From Dongia deserti (lineage in GTDB: Bacteria; Pseudomonadota; Alphaproteobacteria; Dongiales; Dongiaceae), in contig NZ_QORW01000013.1 in the NCBI RefSeq assembly GCF_003574735.1, forward strand, positions 86,139 through 150,138: a stretch of 64,000 nt of DNA. Reading direction: 5' to 3'. The position numbers were made by a program, and so were the translations under genes. Positions within the stretch are counted from its first letter, which is position 1; every line of letters begins with the position of its first letter. The notes beneath the pieces were generated by a model, which saw nothing but the letters and a program-made list of their open reading frames with translations, was not told the origin of the DNA and did not search any database. Positions 8,827 to 17,886 of this stretch are shown here, piece after piece.

Positions 8827-9012
8827 TCAGGAGGCGCTGGTAGTCGCCGCAACTTCCCGGCCGTCATAATAGCCGCACGCGCCGCAGACATGGTGCGGGC
8901 GCTTCAACTCGCCGCAATTCGGGCATTCGGTTGCCTTCTGCACCTTCAGCGCATGATGGCTGCGGCGCATATCGCGGCGCGAGCTCGACACTTTCTTTTT
9001 CGGAACTGCCAT
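8827..9012 (-). CDS. rpmF: 50S ribosomal protein L32
   Basis: 61-residue L32. It opens [20 protein letters not shown] and carries the zinc-ribbon cysteines [18 protein letters not shown]. It belongs to the large ribosomal subunit. First gene of the rpmF-plsX-fabH group. Confidence 0.97.
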   Translation of the reverse strand: MAVPKKKVSSSRRDMRRSHHALKVQKATECPNCGELKRPHHVCGACGYYDGREVAATTSAS

Positions 9013-9145
9013 GGTCCAGTCTCACTGCAAAATAAAAGGCAGCTGTCGCTGCCGCCAATTGGCGGGTTCATAGCCAATATCGCCCCTTCGCGCAAGGTGC
9101 GAGCTTAGTGGCTGTGCCCGCCCATTTCCCACTGGGCGTCGTCGG

Positions 9146-9694
9146 TCACTCTTTATTTTCCTTCAATTTTTCCAATACCGCAAAGGGGTTAGGACGCTCT
9201 TCCGCAGCCTGCTCGCTCGGCGGTTCCGCCCGCCACTCGCCCGGAACCTCGGCATCCGGCTTGCGCGGGTAAGGATTGAGCGCCAGTCCCATCTGTTCCG
9301 CCGCCAGCTCGCCGAGGTCGATCCAGCCGTCGGGTGCCGGTTCCGGCGCCTCGGCAGCCTCGGCATCCAGTTCCAGATCGGCAACCGCCGGCTGTGCGCC
9401 CTCCAGGAAATCCACCTCGAATCGCTCATCGATCCGCGCCGGCACGGGATCCAAGGTGACGACACAGGCCTGCACTAGGTCGGCGGACACCCTGCCCTTC
9501 ACGCGTACCAGATCCTTGCGTACACGCTTCAGGGTGAAACTGGCGGTAAGGCTGTCGAGGCCCAGCAAGTCAAAGCGCTGCGCCAAGGCGGCGCGCTCCT
9601 TCTCCGTCGCCGTGACCTCCTCGTGATGCTGGGTCGCACTGACGCGATCGAGCGCCAAGGGCCGTGAGAATTCCACAGGATCAGCCGGTTGCAT
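9146..9694 (-). CDS. DUF177 (YceD) family protein
   Basis: 182-residue YceD/DUF177 protein, a family normally encoded just before rpmF and linked to rRNA/ribosome maturation. Features are the opening PVEFSRPLALDRV, a VKGRVSADLVQACVVTLDPV core (usually two cysteines in relatives; one is seen here), an acidic stretch, and the C-terminal DLGELAAEQMGLALNPYPRK motif. I start it at the ATG at 9694, which overlaps the end of the upstream chaperone gene by 14 bases; the open frame to 9763 is unlikely to be coding. Confidence 0.88.
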   Translation of the reverse strand: MQPADPVEFSRPLALDRVSATQHHEEVTATEKERAALAQRFDLLGLDSLTASFTLKRVRKDLVRVKGRVSADLVQACVVTLDPVPARIDERFEVDFLEGAQPAVADLELDAEAAEAPEPAPDGWIDLGELAAEQMGLALNPYPRKPDAEVPGEWRAEPPSEQAAEERPNPFAVLEKLKENKE

Positions 9695-10253
9695 TCGTGG
9701 CCTCCAGCGATGCTGGCGGTTCTGGTAGCAGCGACATGATGCGGGACGTCCGCAGATCCTCAAAGGACGCTTGCAGGAGCACGAGCCTGAGGTTCCGCAG
9801 ATAAGCTGTCATCCCGCGTACCTGATCGTCAGCCGGCCTCACCGTCCCATAGACGTTGCGCCGGATCGCCTGCTCGAGGTCGGCGTCGTCGGCGGCGAAA
9901 CCGCAATCGTAGGCCTGGATGCGCCCGTTGAGCGCCTCGGTCATGGTCTTGATGCGGCGACCGACGCCCAAATCGGCAGCGCCAAGCTCCCTCAGGGAAC
10001 CATCAAGGTCTGCGAACATCGCATCATAGATCGCTTGCGACAGGTCCTGGGCGTCGGTGCCCTTCCCCTTCAACCCATGGAAAACCGCATAGGCGTGCAG
10101 GCATAGCATTTCGAAGCGGCCGTCGATCGTGTCGGGCACCCCGTAGAGCGTGTACAGGATCGGGCGGCGGGCGCGCGCCGCGATCTGGCGGTAGAGTGCC
10201 CGGCCTTCCGCCTGGAACCGAGGCGTCTGGAATAATCGCTTGAGAAACAACAC
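9681..10253 (-). CDS. ubiquinol-cytochrome c chaperone (CBP3/UQCC1 family)
   Basis: About 190 residues with LYRQIAARARRPILYTLYGV and PDTIDGRFEMLCLHAYAVFH, the hallmark of the CBP3/UQCC1 family that assists cytochrome b and bc1 complex assembly. The frame is open to an ATG at 10376, but the first about 41 residues are not family-like and would collide with the divergent bamE start. A GTG at 10253, preceded by AGGA and giving MLFLKRLFQTPRFQ, fits relatives better. The start is inferred. Confidence 0.85.
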   Translation of the reverse strand: MLFLKRLFQTPRFQAEGRALYRQIAARARRPILYTLYGVPDTIDGRFEMLCLHAYAVFHGLKGKGTDAQDLSQAIYDAMFADLDGSLRELGAADLGVGRRIKTMTEALNGRIQAYDCGFAADDADLEQAIRRNVYGTVRPADDQVRGMTAYLRNLRLVLLQASFEDLRTSRIMSLLPEPPASLEATNATG

Positions 10254-10383
10254 GATAGCTGAATCCTGAAACTTGACAGGCAAGCCCTCGAGTGCGATGG
10301 TCCGCGCGCGAAGGACGCCTCGCGCTGGGGCATAGCGCCGGTAGCGCGCCAACACAAGGGTACTCACAGAGGGCATGATCCGG

Positions 10384-10848
10384 ATGATCGGTTGCTATCG
10401 CCGTACGCTGCTGGCTGCTGTCGGGCTGGCTGTGGCCTTGACGGTCGCCGCCTGCTCCGCCCGCATCGACCAGCGCGGCAACAAGCCGGACGAAGAGCAG
10501 GTGGTGCTCATCAATCCCGGCGTCGATGACAAGAACCGCGTGGCGGAGCTGATCGGCACACCCTCGGCGATTTCCACCTTCGACGACCGCACTTGGTACT
10601 ACATCTCTAAACGCACGGAGACGACCGCCTTCTTCGAGCCCGAAGTGGTCGACCAGGAAGTGCTGGCGATCTCGTTCGACGAAAACGACGTCGTTGAGAA
10701 CATGCGGATCTACGGCCAGGAAGACGGCCGCACCATCGCCTATGTCGAGCGCACCACCCCAACCGAAGGCAACGAGCTGACGCTTATCCAGCAGTTCCTA
10801 GGCAACCTCGGTCGCTTCAACCCGCAAGGCAATCAGGAACAGCCGTAG
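10384..10848 (+). CDS. bamE: outer membrane protein assembly factor BamE (SmpA/OmlA)
   Basis: Lipoprotein of about 154 residues: signal peptide ending in lipobox TVAAC (Cys24 from this start), then the SmpA/OmlA fold with NPGVDDKNRVAELIGTPSAI and TFDDRTWYYISKRTETTAFF. It is a subunit of the BAM complex inserting beta-barrel proteins. I prefer the ATG at 10384 (10 bases after AGAGGG) over the one at 10375, which is 1 base after it. Its TAG stop abuts the stop of the convergent small gene with no gap. Confidence 0.9.
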   Translation: MIGCYRRTLLAAVGLAVALTVAACSARIDQRGNKPDEEQVVLINPGVDDKNRVAELIGTPSAISTFDDRTWYYISKRTETTAFFEPEVVDQEVLAISFDENDVVENMRIYGQEDGRTIAYVERTTPTEGNELTLIQQFLGNLGRFNPQGNQEQP

Positions 10849-11079
10849 CTATTGCGAGTCTTCGGCTGTCGATCCCAAGTCGAGGCGGAATCCCGCGACA
10901 GAAGCGTCGACGGGACCAACGGGACTGCCGACCTCCAGGCGGTCGCTCTGCTCTGGACTTGAATCGATCAGCAGCGTCGTGAGCAGTGACCGGCCGTTCC
11001 CCTCGACGAGACGCGGCAGCAGAATGGTCGCGCCGAAGGCGATGGCCACGATGATGGCAAGATAGAGATTCTTCTCCAT
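10849..11079 (-). CDS. small single-pass membrane protein (76 aa)
   Basis: The start MEKNLYLAIIVAIAFGATIL gives one N-terminal membrane helix, then LPRLVEGNGRSLLTTLLIDS and an acidic, Asp/Ser-rich tail. No family recognised. It lies just downstream of the Ser/Asp-rich exported protein on the same strand, separated by a strong hairpin, and may or may not belong with it. Confidence 0.5.
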   Translation of the reverse strand: MEKNLYLAIIVAIAFGATILLPRLVEGNGRSLLTTLLIDSSPEQSDRLEVGSPVGPVDASVAGFRLDLGSTAEDSQ

Positions 11080-11101
11080 TGCTGTTGTGCTCCATGAGGC
11101 T

Positions 11102-11136
11102 GGGCAGCCCGCGGCGCGGAATGCCGCGGGCTGCCC
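11102..11136 (-). terminator. strong GC hairpin between two minus-strand genes
   Basis: A perfect 14-bp inverted repeat (arms 11102-11115 and 11123-11136, 7-base loop) lies 13 bases after the stop of the Ser/Asp-rich gene. No T-run follows, so it may be an attenuating or mRNA-stabilising hairpin rather than a full intrinsic terminator. Confidence 0.5.
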
Positions 11137-11148
11137 ATGCCGTTGTCG

Positions 11149-12498
11149 TCACTCGACTTCCGCGCTGGTTTCTCCAAAGGTCTCCGCCGACATGGTGCCG
11201 TCCGGCAGGATCTGCGCAGCGGCGTCCGCATCCGCGGAGGCTTCCGCGTCACCCATGGTCTGGGTGCTGGTATTCGTTTTCGCGGTCGTCTTCTGTGTGC
11301 CCGGGGTGTTGAGCGCCTTGGCCTGAGCCTTCGCCATGGCCTTTGCGAGGTCGCCGTCATCGCTATGCGCATGGCTCAACGAATGAGTCATGCTCTTGAC
11401 CATGTGCGGCGTGACGATGGACTTGGTCCAGGACCTGGACTTGGCCATTGCCGCGTCCTCGTCATCCTCGTCAACGATATCGCCGTCGTCCGCCACGTCC
11501 GTGGGCTCGTCGACGTCCTCTTCGTCCTCAGACACGCTGGCGTCGACGTTGACGTCGGTCTCAGTGTCGGTTTCGATCGTGCCACTGTCGACGTTCGCGT
11601 CAGCATTGGCATCTGCATTCGCGTCCGCGAAATCGTCGCCGACTTCGACGTTGGCTGAGACACCGGCTGAGGATTCCGGATTGACACCGGCTGCACCGGC
11701 TGCCGCATTCGCTGCGGCCTCGGCCGAGTGCTCGTCGCTGGTCAAGCCGGCATTTGCTTCAGCGGACGTGTCCGTCGATCCCTCGCCATCGACCTCGGCA
11801 ACCGAGGCCGCACCGGCATCAACCGACTGGACGTCGCCGTCGATCTCGGTGCTCACGCCTGCTGCCGATCCGACTGCCGCGGAACCCGTACTATCGAGGT
11901 CCGCGGAAGCGTCGGCGTTTGCACTGCCCGAGACGTCATCTCCAGTGAGACCGGCGTTGGACGTGCTTGACGCGCTGCCGCTCGGATCGCCATCGATCGA
12001 AACCGCGGCGCCACCGTTCGACTCCACGCTTGCAGAGTCCTCATCCGCTAATAGTCCGGACGAGGCCGTGGAGGCCGCGTCAACGGACCCGTCGCCTTCG
12101 ATTGACCCGTCCGCGGACGAGTCTGTGCTGCCGGTCATGCCGGCACCCGAGACGTTTGTGCTCGCATCGGTGTCGACGGTCGCATCATCGCCGCTCGCGC
12201 TACCGTCGGACGTCGCCTCGGCGCCAGCACTCGTTGAGTCACCGGACACGCTGGCTTCCGAACCTGCGGAAGAAGACGCACTGGCCGAGTCACCGCCGGA
12301 TGCTTCAGTACCGCTCGAAGCGGAGGCCGAGACGCCATCCGGGGCGCCCGCATCAGCGACCTGCATCACACCAGCATCGCTGTTCTGGTCATCGAGGCCC
12401 TGCTCAAAGGAGCCGGCATAGGCTGTCGAAAAGCCAAGCCCCAATGTCAGAGCACCTGCGGCTCCCAGCAATTTCCACCGGGTGGATTCTGTCCGCAT
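11149..12498 (-). CDS. exported Ser/Asp/Ala-rich low-complexity protein (449 aa)
   Basis: A signal peptide (hydrophobic LLGAAGALTLGLGFSTAYA, cleavage after AYA) is followed by about 320 residues of almost only Ala, Ser, Asp, Gly, Thr, Glu and Val, with no cysteine or tryptophan. A degenerate motif A/S-G-[LMV]-[TS/L] recurs at residues 119, 147, 182, 213, 250 and 278, about every 28-37 residues. An Asp/Glu block (323-349) precedes a basic, His- and Lys-containing segment (about 351-400) and an acidic end. This resembles SD-repeat stalk or mineral-binding proteins, but no anchor motif is seen. ATG at 12498 has GGAG 7 bases upstream. Function unknown; codon usage stays GC-rich and the frame is open for 450 codons, supporting a real gene. 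Confidence 0.7.
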   Translation of the reverse strand: MRTESTRWKLLGAAGALTLGLGFSTAYAGSFEQGLDDQNSDAGVMQVADAGAPDGVSASASSGTEASGGDSASASSSAGSEASVSGDSTSAGAEATSDGSASGDDATVDTDASTNVSGAGMTGSTDSSADGSIEGDGSVDAASTASSGLLADEDSASVESNGGAAVSIDGDPSGSASSTSNAGLTGDDVSGSANADASADLDSTGSAAVGSAAGVSTEIDGDVQSVDAGAASVAEVDGEGSTDTSAEANAGLTSDEHSAEAAANAAAGAAGVNPESSAGVSANVEVGDDFADANADANADANVDSGTIETDTETDVNVDASVSEDEEDVDEPTDVADDGDIVDEDDEDAAMAKSRSWTKSIVTPHMVKSMTHSLSHAHSDDGDLAKAMAKAQAKALNTPGTQKTTAKTNTSTQTMGDAEASADADAAAQILPDGTMSAETFGETSAEVE

Positions 12499-12573
12499 CA
12501 TTCTGCTCCATTTCTGATGGCCAGCTCCCAAGAAGGAAACCCACCGCCATCGCTATCGTTGCGAAATCAAGGA

Positions 12574-12588
12574 ACCTGAACTCCAGGT
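12574..12588. promoter_or_regulatory. dyad in the shared divergent promoter region
   Basis: ACCTG-N5-CAGGT forms a perfect dyad near the middle of the 221-base region between the two divergent Ser/Asp-rich genes. It is a candidate operator serving both. Five-base arms can arise by chance. Confidence 0.25.
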
Positions 12589-12719
12589 GAACAGAAGCGA
12601 CCACTGAGAGATCAATCGTGGAGTCAGCGGGCAGAATGGGTCATGCCTTGCGAGGTGGCGCGCAACGCGGCGTCCGCTCTCAGGTTTTCTATTCATCCAA
12701 GGTTGGGGAGGAGAACGAA

Positions 12720-13796
12720 ATGTGGAAGCACACACATCAAGCCAAGTTGCCGGGAGCGTCGGCTCTCGTTCTCCTCATCGGTTTCGTCTTGCCGTTCGAC
12801 GCAGACGCAGTTGGGTTCCATGATTTCCATCCAGACGATCTGCCCTTGATGATGATCCCTGTTGATGATGTAGGCGGCGCCGATTCAGGGAGTGAGAATG
12901 GTGGCGAAGCCGGCTCTAAGGATGCTGGCTCTGAAAGCGACTCAACGACGGCTGACGATCCCGCAGACTCCGATGGCATGAGTTCGAGTGTGGAAGGCTC
13001 TGGCGAGACAAGCTCTACGGACAATTCCGGATTGGATACAGATTCAGCAGTAGATGCCAGTCCGGATGTTCAAGGTGACACTTCAACGTCCACGGACGTA
13101 TCCACCGGTGATGCAGGCGGCAGTGCTGGGAGCAGCGAGTTCGATCAAGTCGACCGCGCCACCGCAGACTCGGAACTATCCACCTCCACTGCTGAAGGCA
13201 CTTCCGTGGACGCGACAAGCGTGGACGGCTCACCTGCGGGCGCGCCGCCCTTGGGAGCAGGTGCACCAGCTGCAAGCAGCACCAGTGTAGAAATCGGCGA
13301 ATCACTTTCCAGTCCGGCGCAGAGCACCTCAGGCCGAAAGGGCGGCATCGTTGTCATCGAGCCCACCATCACCTGCCTTGTAGGCGATCCGAACTGCCTG
13401 AGCGCCGACCGTTCGCCCGCTCTCGCTCCATCGCAACTGCAGGATTCGAACCGCGGTGTCACGGGTGTTTGGCCTCCACCGGCGCCTGCCGTTACGAGAC
13501 CTTCCGCCAAGCAAAGTGTTCGAGCCTTGGGACTGTCGTTGGTCGACCCGATCAAGGCGCGTGACGGGCTCGTGGTTCAAGGAATCATTGTCAACGGCAG
13601 TGGGCGATCGCAGATCGTCCCGCCTGTGCAGATCAGCGTGGAGAATAAGGCAGGCCAGATCCTGCAGCGATGGAACATGAGACCGCCTATAAGCCAGCTA
13701 CCCGCCGGCCAGCACAAGGCGTTCAAAGTGGTGCTGCAGTCCCTGCCGCCCACCGTCTCGCGCGTGAACGCGGCATTTCTAGCAGCGTCACGATAG
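12720..13796 (+). CDS. exported Ser/Asp-rich protein with C-terminal FxLYD/DUF3426-like domain (358 aa)
   Basis: An N-terminal signal peptide (SALVLLIGFVLPFDADA) is followed by a Ser/Asp/Gly/Thr-rich region (about 51-205), a segment with two cysteines (TCLVGDPNC), a Pro-rich linker, and a folded-looking end (about 265-358). That end includes DGLVVQGIIVNGSGRSQIVP, then VQISVENKAGQILQRW and LPAGQHKAF, the pattern of FxLYD/DUF3426 immunoglobulin-like domains. The ATG at 12720 has a strong GGGGAGGAG. It diverges from a compositionally similar exported protein, suggesting joint function at the cell surface or periplasm. Function unknown. Confidence 0.72.
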   Translation: MWKHTHQAKLPGASALVLLIGFVLPFDADAVGFHDFHPDDLPLMMIPVDDVGGADSGSENGGEAGSKDAGSESDSTTADDPADSDGMSSSVEGSGETSSTDNSGLDTDSAVDASPDVQGDTSTSTDVSTGDAGGSAGSSEFDQVDRATADSELSTSTAEGTSVDATSVDGSPAGAPPLGAGAPAASSTSVEIGESLSSPAQSTSGRKGGIVVIEPTITCLVGDPNCLSADRSPALAPSQLQDSNRGVTGVWPPPAPAVTRPSAKQSVRALGLSLVDPIKARDGLVVQGIIVNGSGRSQIVPPVQISVENKAGQILQRWNMRPPISQLPAGQHKAFKVVLQSLPPTVSRVNAAFLAASR

Positions 13797-13819
13797 AGGG
13801 AGATGGTCTGAGGCGCTGC

Positions 13820-14230
13820 TCAATCGTCAGTGCTTTGCGAGAGCAGCATTCTGATCCTGAGCGCCAGATCGCAGTGATCGTAGGGCTTCGGTACGATCTG
13901 ATGCCGATCGGACACCCCTGACCACGCTCGCGCGGCAAGCCCCGAAGTAAGGATCACTTTTATTCCTGGATGCTCGCGAGAAATCCACTGCGCAAGTGTG
14001 ACGCCGTCAATCGACCCCGGCATCTGCACGTCCGAGAAGATGACATCTATGTCCGTGCCGCTCTTGAGCACTCGAATTGCCTCCAGCGCATTCGCAGCTT
14101 CAATAACGTGCAAGCCGCAGGACCGCAGATAATCGCTGACGGACGACCGAAGGAAGACTTCGTCCTCGACGATGAGCACCGTCTCGGACGCTCTTCGAAC
14201 CGAGGATATTGCAGGCTCCACTACGTTCAT
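13820..14230 (-). CDS. orphan response-regulator receiver domain (CheY-like)
   Basis: 136 residues, essentially one receiver domain: acidic pair in LIVEDEVFLRS, phospho-acceptor Asp67 in FSDVQMPG, Thr95 in ILTSG and Lys115 in PKPYD. There is no output domain. The ATG at 14230 follows GGAGGGCCGCC. No histidine kinase is encoded nearby, so it probably relays phosphate from an unlinked kinase. It is convergent with the Ser/Asp-rich gene, with only 23 bases between. Confidence 0.9.
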   Translation of the reverse strand: MNVVEPAISSVRRASETVLIVEDEVFLRSSVSDYLRSCGLHVIEAANALEAIRVLKSGTDIDVIFSDVQMPGSIDGVTLAQWISREHPGIKVILTSGLAARAWSGVSDRHQIVPKPYDHCDLALRIRMLLSQSTDD

Positions 14231-14317
14231 GGCGGCCCTCCGCGGTTGTAACACGGAAAAGGCGCGTTCGTTCCTGCGCGCTCTACGTCATTTACGGCGC
14301 ACCACCAGCAAAGAAAA

Positions 14318-14348
14318 CGGCCGATGATCCGCTCTGGACCATCGGCCG
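14318..14348 (-). terminator. intrinsic terminator of hppA
   Basis: A 9-bp stem (CGGCCGATG with CATCGGCCG) and a 13-base loop are followed, on the minus strand, by TTTTCTTT. It lies about 50 bases after the hppA stop. Confidence 0.85.
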
Positions 14349-14399
14349 CTTGTTGCTTCGAGCGAACGGCGGCGTTCGTGCCGTTCGCACCCGGTCGCG

Positions 14400-16490
14400 T
14401 TACGCCGCCAATACCGCCAGCAGCAGCAGCGCGACGATGTTCGTGATCTTGATCATCGGGTTCACGGCCGGACCGGCGGTGTCCTTGTAGGGATCACCGA
14501 CCGTGTCGCCGGTCACCGCGGCCTTGTGGGCGTCGGAGCCCTTGCCGCCGTGATGGCCCTCTTCGATCAGCTTCTTGGCGTTGTCCCAGGCGCCACCGCC
14601 GGAGGTCATCTGGATCGCGACGAACAAGCCGGTCACGATCGTGCCGAGCAGCATGGCGCCCAGCGCCACGAAAGCCTGAGCCTGGCCAGCAACCGCCCAG
14701 ATCACGACATAGAGCACGATCGGCGCGAACACCGGCAGCATTGAGGGCAGGATCATCTCCTTGATCGCCGCCTCGGTCAGGAGGCTCACCGCCTTGCCGT
14801 ATTCCGGCTTGGCAGTGCCTTCCATGATGCCCTTGATCTCGCGGAACTGACGGCGGACTTCAACCACGACCGAGCCAGCCGCACGGCCGACCGCCATCAT
14901 GCCCATCGAGCCGAACAGGAACGGCAACGCGCCGCCCAGGAACAGGCCGATGACCACGAAGGGATCATTGAGCTGGAAGCTGATCTGCCCGGTGAGGTTC
15001 GGGAAGTAGTGCTTCAGATCCTCGGTGTAGGCCGCGAACAGCACCAGGGCGGCGAGGCCGGCGGAGCCGATCGCATAGCCCTTGGTCACTGCCTTGGTGG
15101 TGTTGCCGACCGCGTCGAGCGCGTCGGTCACCCTGCGCACATCCTTCGGCAGCTCCGACATTTCGGCGATTCCGCCGGCATTGTCGGTGACCGGACCGTA
15201 GGCATCGAGCGCCACGATGATGCCGGCGAGCGACAGCATGGTGGTCGCCGCGATCGCGATGCCATAGAGGCCGGCCAAGGCATAGGCGGCAACAATGGCG
15301 GCGCTGATCACGATGGCGGGCAGCGCGCAGGACTCCATCGAGACCGCAAGGCCTTGGATGATGTTGGTCGCATGGCCCGTGGTCGAAGCCTTGGCGACGC
15401 TGATCACGGGACGGAAGGTGGTCGCCGTGTAATATTCGGTGATCCACACCAGCAGGCCGGTGACGGCAAGGCCGATCAGCGAGCAGACGAAGATCCCCAT
15501 GCCGGTGACGGTGGCGCCCGTGCTGAGCTGGATCGGCACATCGAACCCGAAGCTCAGGTGGACCATCACCGCGATCAGGATCGCCGAAATGACGCCCGTC
15601 GCGATCAGGCCCTTGTAGAGCGCGCCCATGATGTTCTGGCTCGCGCCTAGCTTGATGAAGAAGGTGCCGATGATCGAGCCGATGATGCTGACGGCGCATA
15701 CCAGCAGCGGGAATAGCATCATCTTTTCCTGCTCCAGGCCGGTGAAGAAGATCTGCCCCAGCAGCATCGTCGCAACGACGGTCACGGCGAAGGTCTCGAA
15801 CAGGTCGGCTGCCATGCCGGCGCAATCGCCAACATTATCGCCCACGTTGTCCGCGATCACGGCCGGGTTGCGGGGATCATCCTCCGGGATGCCCGCTTCG
15901 ATCTTGCCCACCAGGTCCGCGCCAACGTCGGCACCCTTGGTGAAGATGCCGCCGCCGAGACGCGCGAAGATGGAGATCAGCGAGGCACCAAAGCTCAAGC
16001 CCACCAGGGCCTCCAGCATGGGCCGCATTTCGATGCCCATGTTGCGCAGGAAAAGGTAATAGCCAGCGACGCCCAGCAGGCCGAGGCCCACCACCAGCAT
16101 GCCGGTGATGGCACCCGCCTTCGCGGCGATGGCGAGGGCCGGCGCCAGCCCCTGGCGTGCGGCTTCGGCCGTACGCACGTTGGACCGCACCGAGACATTC
16201 ATGCCGATATAGCCGGCTGCGCCCGACAGGATCGCGCCGATCACGAAACCGATCGCCGACAAGCCGCTCAGGGCCACCGCCAGCACGATGGCGACGACGA
16301 TGCCGACGACGCCGATGTAGGTGTATTGCTTGTTGAGATAGGCCTTGGCGCCCTCCTGCACCGCGGCGGCAATCTCCTGCATCCGTGGAGTGCCCGCTGA
16401 AGCCGCCAGGACCGACTTGGTCGCCAGCGCCCCGTAAACCAAGGCTGCGGCGCCGCATACGATCACGCCCCAGTAGTAGAAAGTTTCCAT
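14400..16490 (-). CDS. hppA: K+-independent proton-pumping membrane pyrophosphatase
   Basis: 696-residue polytopic membrane protein that couples hydrolysis of pyrophosphate to proton export. The substrate site shows [40 protein letters not shown] and a C-terminal [18 protein letters not shown]. The GNTTKA motif has Lys where K+-dependent enzymes have Ala, which marks the K+-independent class. The ATG at 16490 (METFYYWG) is the family start; the frame continues upstream to 17117 through an unrelated gene. Confidence 0.97.
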   Translation of the reverse strand: METFYYWGVIVCGAAALVYGALATKSVLAASAGTPRMQEIAAAVQEGAKAYLNKQYTYIGVVGIVVAIVLAVALSGLSAIGFVIGAILSGAAGYIGMNVSVRSNVRTAEAARQGLAPALAIAAKAGAITGMLVVGLGLLGVAGYYLFLRNMGIEMRPMLEALVGLSFGASLISIFARLGGGIFTKGADVGADLVGKIEAGIPEDDPRNPAVIADNVGDNVGDCAGMAADLFETFAVTVVATMLLGQIFFTGLEQEKMMLFPLLVCAVSIIGSIIGTFFIKLGASQNIMGALYKGLIATGVISAILIAVMVHLSFGFDVPIQLSTGATVTGMGIFVCSLIGLAVTGLLVWITEYYTATTFRPVISVAKASTTGHATNIIQGLAVSMESCALPAIVISAAIVAAYALAGLYGIAIAATTMLSLAGIIVALDAYGPVTDNAGGIAEMSELPKDVRRVTDALDAVGNTTKAVTKGYAIGSAGLAALVLFAAYTEDLKHYFPNLTGQISFQLNDPFVVIGLFLGGALPFLFGSMGMMAVGRAAGSVVVEVRRQFREIKGIMEGTAKPEYGKAVSLLTEAAIKEMILPSMLPVFAPIVLYVVIWAVAGQAQAFVALGAMLLGTIVTGLFVAIQMTSGGGAWDNAKKLIEEGHHGGKGSDAHKAAVTGDTVGDPYKDTAGPAVNPMIKITNIVALLLLAVLAA

Positions 16491-16642
16491 CTCGAGATCA
16501 TCCCCTGTCAGAAAAGTCGTTCTTTGGCTGGCCAAGGCCATGGAATCCAAAGGGAATCCAAGCCCCAGCAGACTTTCGGGCGCGGAGCATAGGGAAAAGG
16601 GCGAACTGGCGCAACGGGCCGATTGTCCGGCCGATGCGCCCA

Positions 16643-17836
16643 TCAGGCTGTGACCGGGGCCGCTTTCGAGAACCGTGGCGCGCCCCACAGCACGGCGATC
16701 AGTATCAGGATCGTCGGGGCAAGCGAACCCCAGAGCACAGCGTCCCAGCCCCAGCTTTGCTCGACTGCGCCAGCGATTAGGGAGCAGATGGCAACGCCAG
16801 TGAAGGTTAGGAAGTCGTTCGTGCCCTGGACCTTCGCGCGCTCGGCCGGCCGATAGCACGTCGTCAGCAGGCTGGTGCCGCCGACAAACAGGAAGTTCCA
16901 GCCGAGGCCGAGCAGCACCAGCGCGAGCCAGAAATTCAGGATATCGATGCCGGCCAAGCCAATCATCACGGTCGCGATCATGCAGGCTGCGCCGGTGAGT
17001 AGAACCTTGCGCTCGCCAATGCGCCGGATGATGTGACCGGTTACGAAAGACGGCGCGAACATGCCAAGGATATGGAACGAGAGCACGGTCGCGGTGTCGC
17101 CGATCCCGAAGCCGCAAAATTTCATCGCGAGCGGCGTTGCCGTCATCACGAAAATCATCGTGCTGTAGCCGAAAACGCCCGCGAACAAGGCTGCGATGGC
17201 GATCGGCTGGCGCAATATCTCCAGAATGGGGCGCTGCTGACCATCGATCTCGCCTTCAGTCGGCTGCGGGAAACGCACCGGGGCAATCGGCGGAATCATC
17301 GCGAGGGAAAGCAAAGCCACGAACATAAAGGCGCCCGCGAAGGTGAAGGGCGCGAACAGGTCCGTGCCGATCTGCGCCAGTCGCGGCCCGATGATGGCGG
17401 CAACGATGCCGCCAGCGAGGACCAGGGAGATGGCCTTCGGCCGGAACGCATCGTCTGCCACTTCGGCCACCGCAAAGCGCAATTGCAGTGCAAAGGAATT
17501 GGAAGCACCCATGATGGCGTTACCGACGCAGAACAGGACGAAGCTGTTCTGAAAGACGGCAAGCATCGCAAGCGCACCCCCCGCGGCGCCGACGAAGGCG
17601 CCGATGAAGAAAGCGTTGCGCCGGCTCAGTGCCCGCATGAGCTGCGCGACCGGCATTGCGGTCGCCATCGTCATCACGAATTGCAAGCTGAGCGGCAGCG
17701 TCGCCCAGCGCGGATCGGCGGCCAACATCTGCCCAGTCAGGGCAGAAACCGTCATGAAGACCGACATGCAGGAATTGGCCAGAGCCTGCGCCACGGCAAG
17801 AAGAAATACGGCGCGATATTGCGATTGGGTCGTCAT
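16643..17836 (-). CDS. MFS transporter
   Basis: About 397 residues with 12 likely membrane helices (for example [20 protein letters not shown] between helices 2 and 3 and [20 protein letters not shown] in the second half). The pattern fits the drug/proton antiporter type of the major facilitator superfamily. Substrate unknown. A GTG at 17848 is an alternative start; neither candidate has a strong ribosome binding site. Confidence 0.87.
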   Translation of the reverse strand: MTTQSQYRAVFLLAVAQALANSCMSVFMTVSALTGQMLAADPRWATLPLSLQFVMTMATAMPVAQLMRALSRRNAFFIGAFVGAAGGALAMLAVFQNSFVLFCVGNAIMGASNSFALQLRFAVAEVADDAFRPKAISLVLAGGIVAAIIGPRLAQIGTDLFAPFTFAGAFMFVALLSLAMIPPIAPVRFPQPTEGEIDGQQRPILEILRQPIAIAALFAGVFGYSTMIFVMTATPLAMKFCGFGIGDTATVLSFHILGMFAPSFVTGHIIRRIGERKVLLTGAACMIATVMIGLAGIDILNFWLALVLLGLGWNFLFVGGTSLLTTCYRPAERAKVQGTNDFLTFTGVAICSLIAGAVEQSWGWDAVLWGSLAPTILILIAVLWGAPRFSKAAPVTA

Positions 17837-17886
17837 GCGCAGCGACACTGTGCGAACGGGCCGCGCGCGACAAGGACGAAATTGTC

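Noticed and set aside
6871..9108. 745-codon open frame on the plus strand
   Set aside because: It lies entirely antisense to fabH, plsX and rpmF, which have full catalytic motifs; the frame is open because of GC-rich codon bias.
12571..12592. GGAAC at 12571 as an EcfG (general stress) promoter
   Set aside because: No CGTT-like -10 element was found at the required 16-17 base spacing.
16491..17117. Upstream extension of the hppA frame
   Set aside because: It runs through the MFS gene in another frame and lacks membrane-pyrophosphatase features; METFYYWG at 16490 is the normal start.
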